This document shows, piece by piece, positions 63,228 to 64,000 of a stretch of 64,000 nt of DNA. The stretch lies in contig NZ_JANDHW010000003.1 in assembly GCF_024330105.1 (NCBI RefSeq), positions 1 through 64,000 on the forward strand, read 5' to 3'. The notes beneath the pieces are model-generated. The model was not told where the DNA came from. It was given only the letters and a program-made list of their open reading frames with translations, and searched no databases. The position numbers and the translations under genes were made by a program. Each line of letters begins with the position of its first letter. Within the stretch, counting starts at the first letter, position 1. The stretch comes from Coprobacter tertius. GTDB lineage: Bacteria > Bacteroidota > Bacteroidia > Bacteroidales > Coprobacteraceae.

Positions 63228-64000
63228 ATGTCGGGTTTATACATACATATTCCTTTCTGCAAAAAAAGATGCATTTATTGTGATTTTTTTTCAGATACGC
63301 GTACAGGGTTGATATCGCGTTTTACGGGTGCATTATGTCGTGAGATAGAATTGAGGGTGGGAGAATTGGGAAATACGACTGTTTCAACCATATATTTTGG
63401 TGGGGGGACTCCATCTCAATTGCCGGTCGAACGTTTGAATGATATCTTTTCGGCTTTGTCTGGATATTTCGAACTTGATTCTTGTCTGGAAATAACTCTC
63501 GAAGCTAATCCCGACGATCTTACCTCTGAGTATATTTCCGCGTTAAAAGATAGCCCTGTGAACCGTATCAGTATGGGAGTACAGAGTTTTCGGGACGAAG
63601 ATCTTGTTTTTTTGAACCGGAGGCATGATGTGTCGGGCGCCTTACGTGCGTATGAACTTTGTAGCCGGGCTGGATATGACAATATAAGTATTGATCTTAT
63701 ATACGGGTTGCCCGGGCAAGATATTCGGGCATGGAATGAAAATCTCCGTATGGCCGTATCACTTTCTCCAGCACATATTTCGGCATATAGCCTTATTTAT
63801 GAGGAGGATACCGCATTATATCGTTTACGTGACACCGGTAAGATTATCGAATGCGATGAAGAGGTTTATTTACAAATGTTCGGTTCCTTGATCGATCGTT
63901 TGACCGGTGCCGGTTATGATCATTATGAAATTTCTAATTTTGCGAAAAATGACCGATATTCTCGACATAATACTTCGTATTGGCAAGATGTCCCGTATCT
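63228..64000 (+). CDS. hemW: HemW-like radical SAM protein (right-truncated)
   Basis: The gene runs off the right edge; 257 codons are visible. The start MSGLYIHIPFCKKRCIYCDF contains the radical SAM cluster motif C11-x3-C15-x2-C18. FGGGTPSQLP near 62-71 and the NRISMGVQSF region are typical of coproporphyrinogen-dehydrogenase-like proteins. HemW is a heme chaperone, distinguished from HemN by lacking the extra N-terminal extension, as seen here where the cluster begins at residue 11. The ATG at 63228 follows a TATATTTG element (63211-63218) very closely, so the leader is only a few bases or another promoter is used. Confidence 0.88.
   Translation, partial: MSGLYIHIPFCKKRCIYCDFFSDTRTGLISRFTGALCREIELRVGELGNTTVSTIYFGGGTPSQLPVERLNDIFSALSGYFELDSCLEITLEANPDDLTSEYISALKDSPVNRISMGVQSFRDEDLVFLNRRHDVSGALRAYELCSRAGYDNISIDLIYGLPGQDIRAWNENLRMAVSLSPAHISAYSLIYEEDTALYRLRDTGKIIECDEEVYLQMFGSLIDRLTGAGYDHYEISNFAKNDRYSRHNTSYWQDVPY

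Overview
The window is a low-G+C Bacteroidales chromosome segment. It shows Bacteroidetes-type promoters (a TAnnTTTG -7 element, twice with a TTTG box 19 bases upstream), a SusC/SusD pair, the purH-mreB-mreC-mreD-mrdA-rodA cluster, RprX/RprY, an EF-G2 paralogue and DUF4286 next to ruvC. A Coprobacter- or Barnesiella-like gut commensal is plausible, but the genus is a guess. There are no rRNA genes or CRISPR arrays; three tRNA genes are present, Gly(CCC), Ala(GGC) and Gln(CTG), all on the minus strand.

Left part (1-5.7 kb) is accessory DNA. It holds the tail of a relaxase, a very AT-rich gene for a GHKL ATPase with a nuclease-like C-terminus, a short possible transcription unit, phased short repeats resembling an attachment region, the tail of a tyrosine integrase, a class A2 beta-lactamase, and decayed nitroreductase and AraC genes. 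This looks like the eroded end of an integrative or mobilizable element.

5.7-27 kb is mostly core. It contains a FetAB-type ABC exporter, an ECF sigma factor, a four-gene minus-strand operon (membrane protein, TPR/PD40 protein, NfeD, FloA flotillin), ttcA, a DUF486 protein, a tdk-perM-urea transporter operon, dacB, a rsmI cluster, a coiled-coil lipoprotein, a YjjG-type HAD phosphatase, a rhomboid protease, a WG-repeat lipoprotein and an orphan SusCD pair.

27.6-29.4 kb is a small, more G+C-rich island with a frameshifted YxxNGK-repeat gene and an orphan protein gene whose start appears frameshifted.

29.5-47 kb carries metA (acetyl-CoA type by its residue 111), a U32 peptidase, purH and the rod-shape/elongasome operon, DUF4286-ruvC, an ECF sigma/anti-sigma/DUF4252 operon and metH. 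metA and metH serve two steps of methionine synthesis. The mre-mrd genes together build the cell-wall elongation machine.

47.2-64 kb has a decayed membrane-protein gene, a thioredoxin-fold periplasmic protein, tpx, an AraC regulator followed by a hybrid histidine kinase with duplicated PAS domains, an MscS channel, a TlpA-like protein lacking one catalytic cysteine, plsC, rprY-rprX, an EF-G paralogue with a substituted catalytic histidine, and the first part of hemW running off the right edge.
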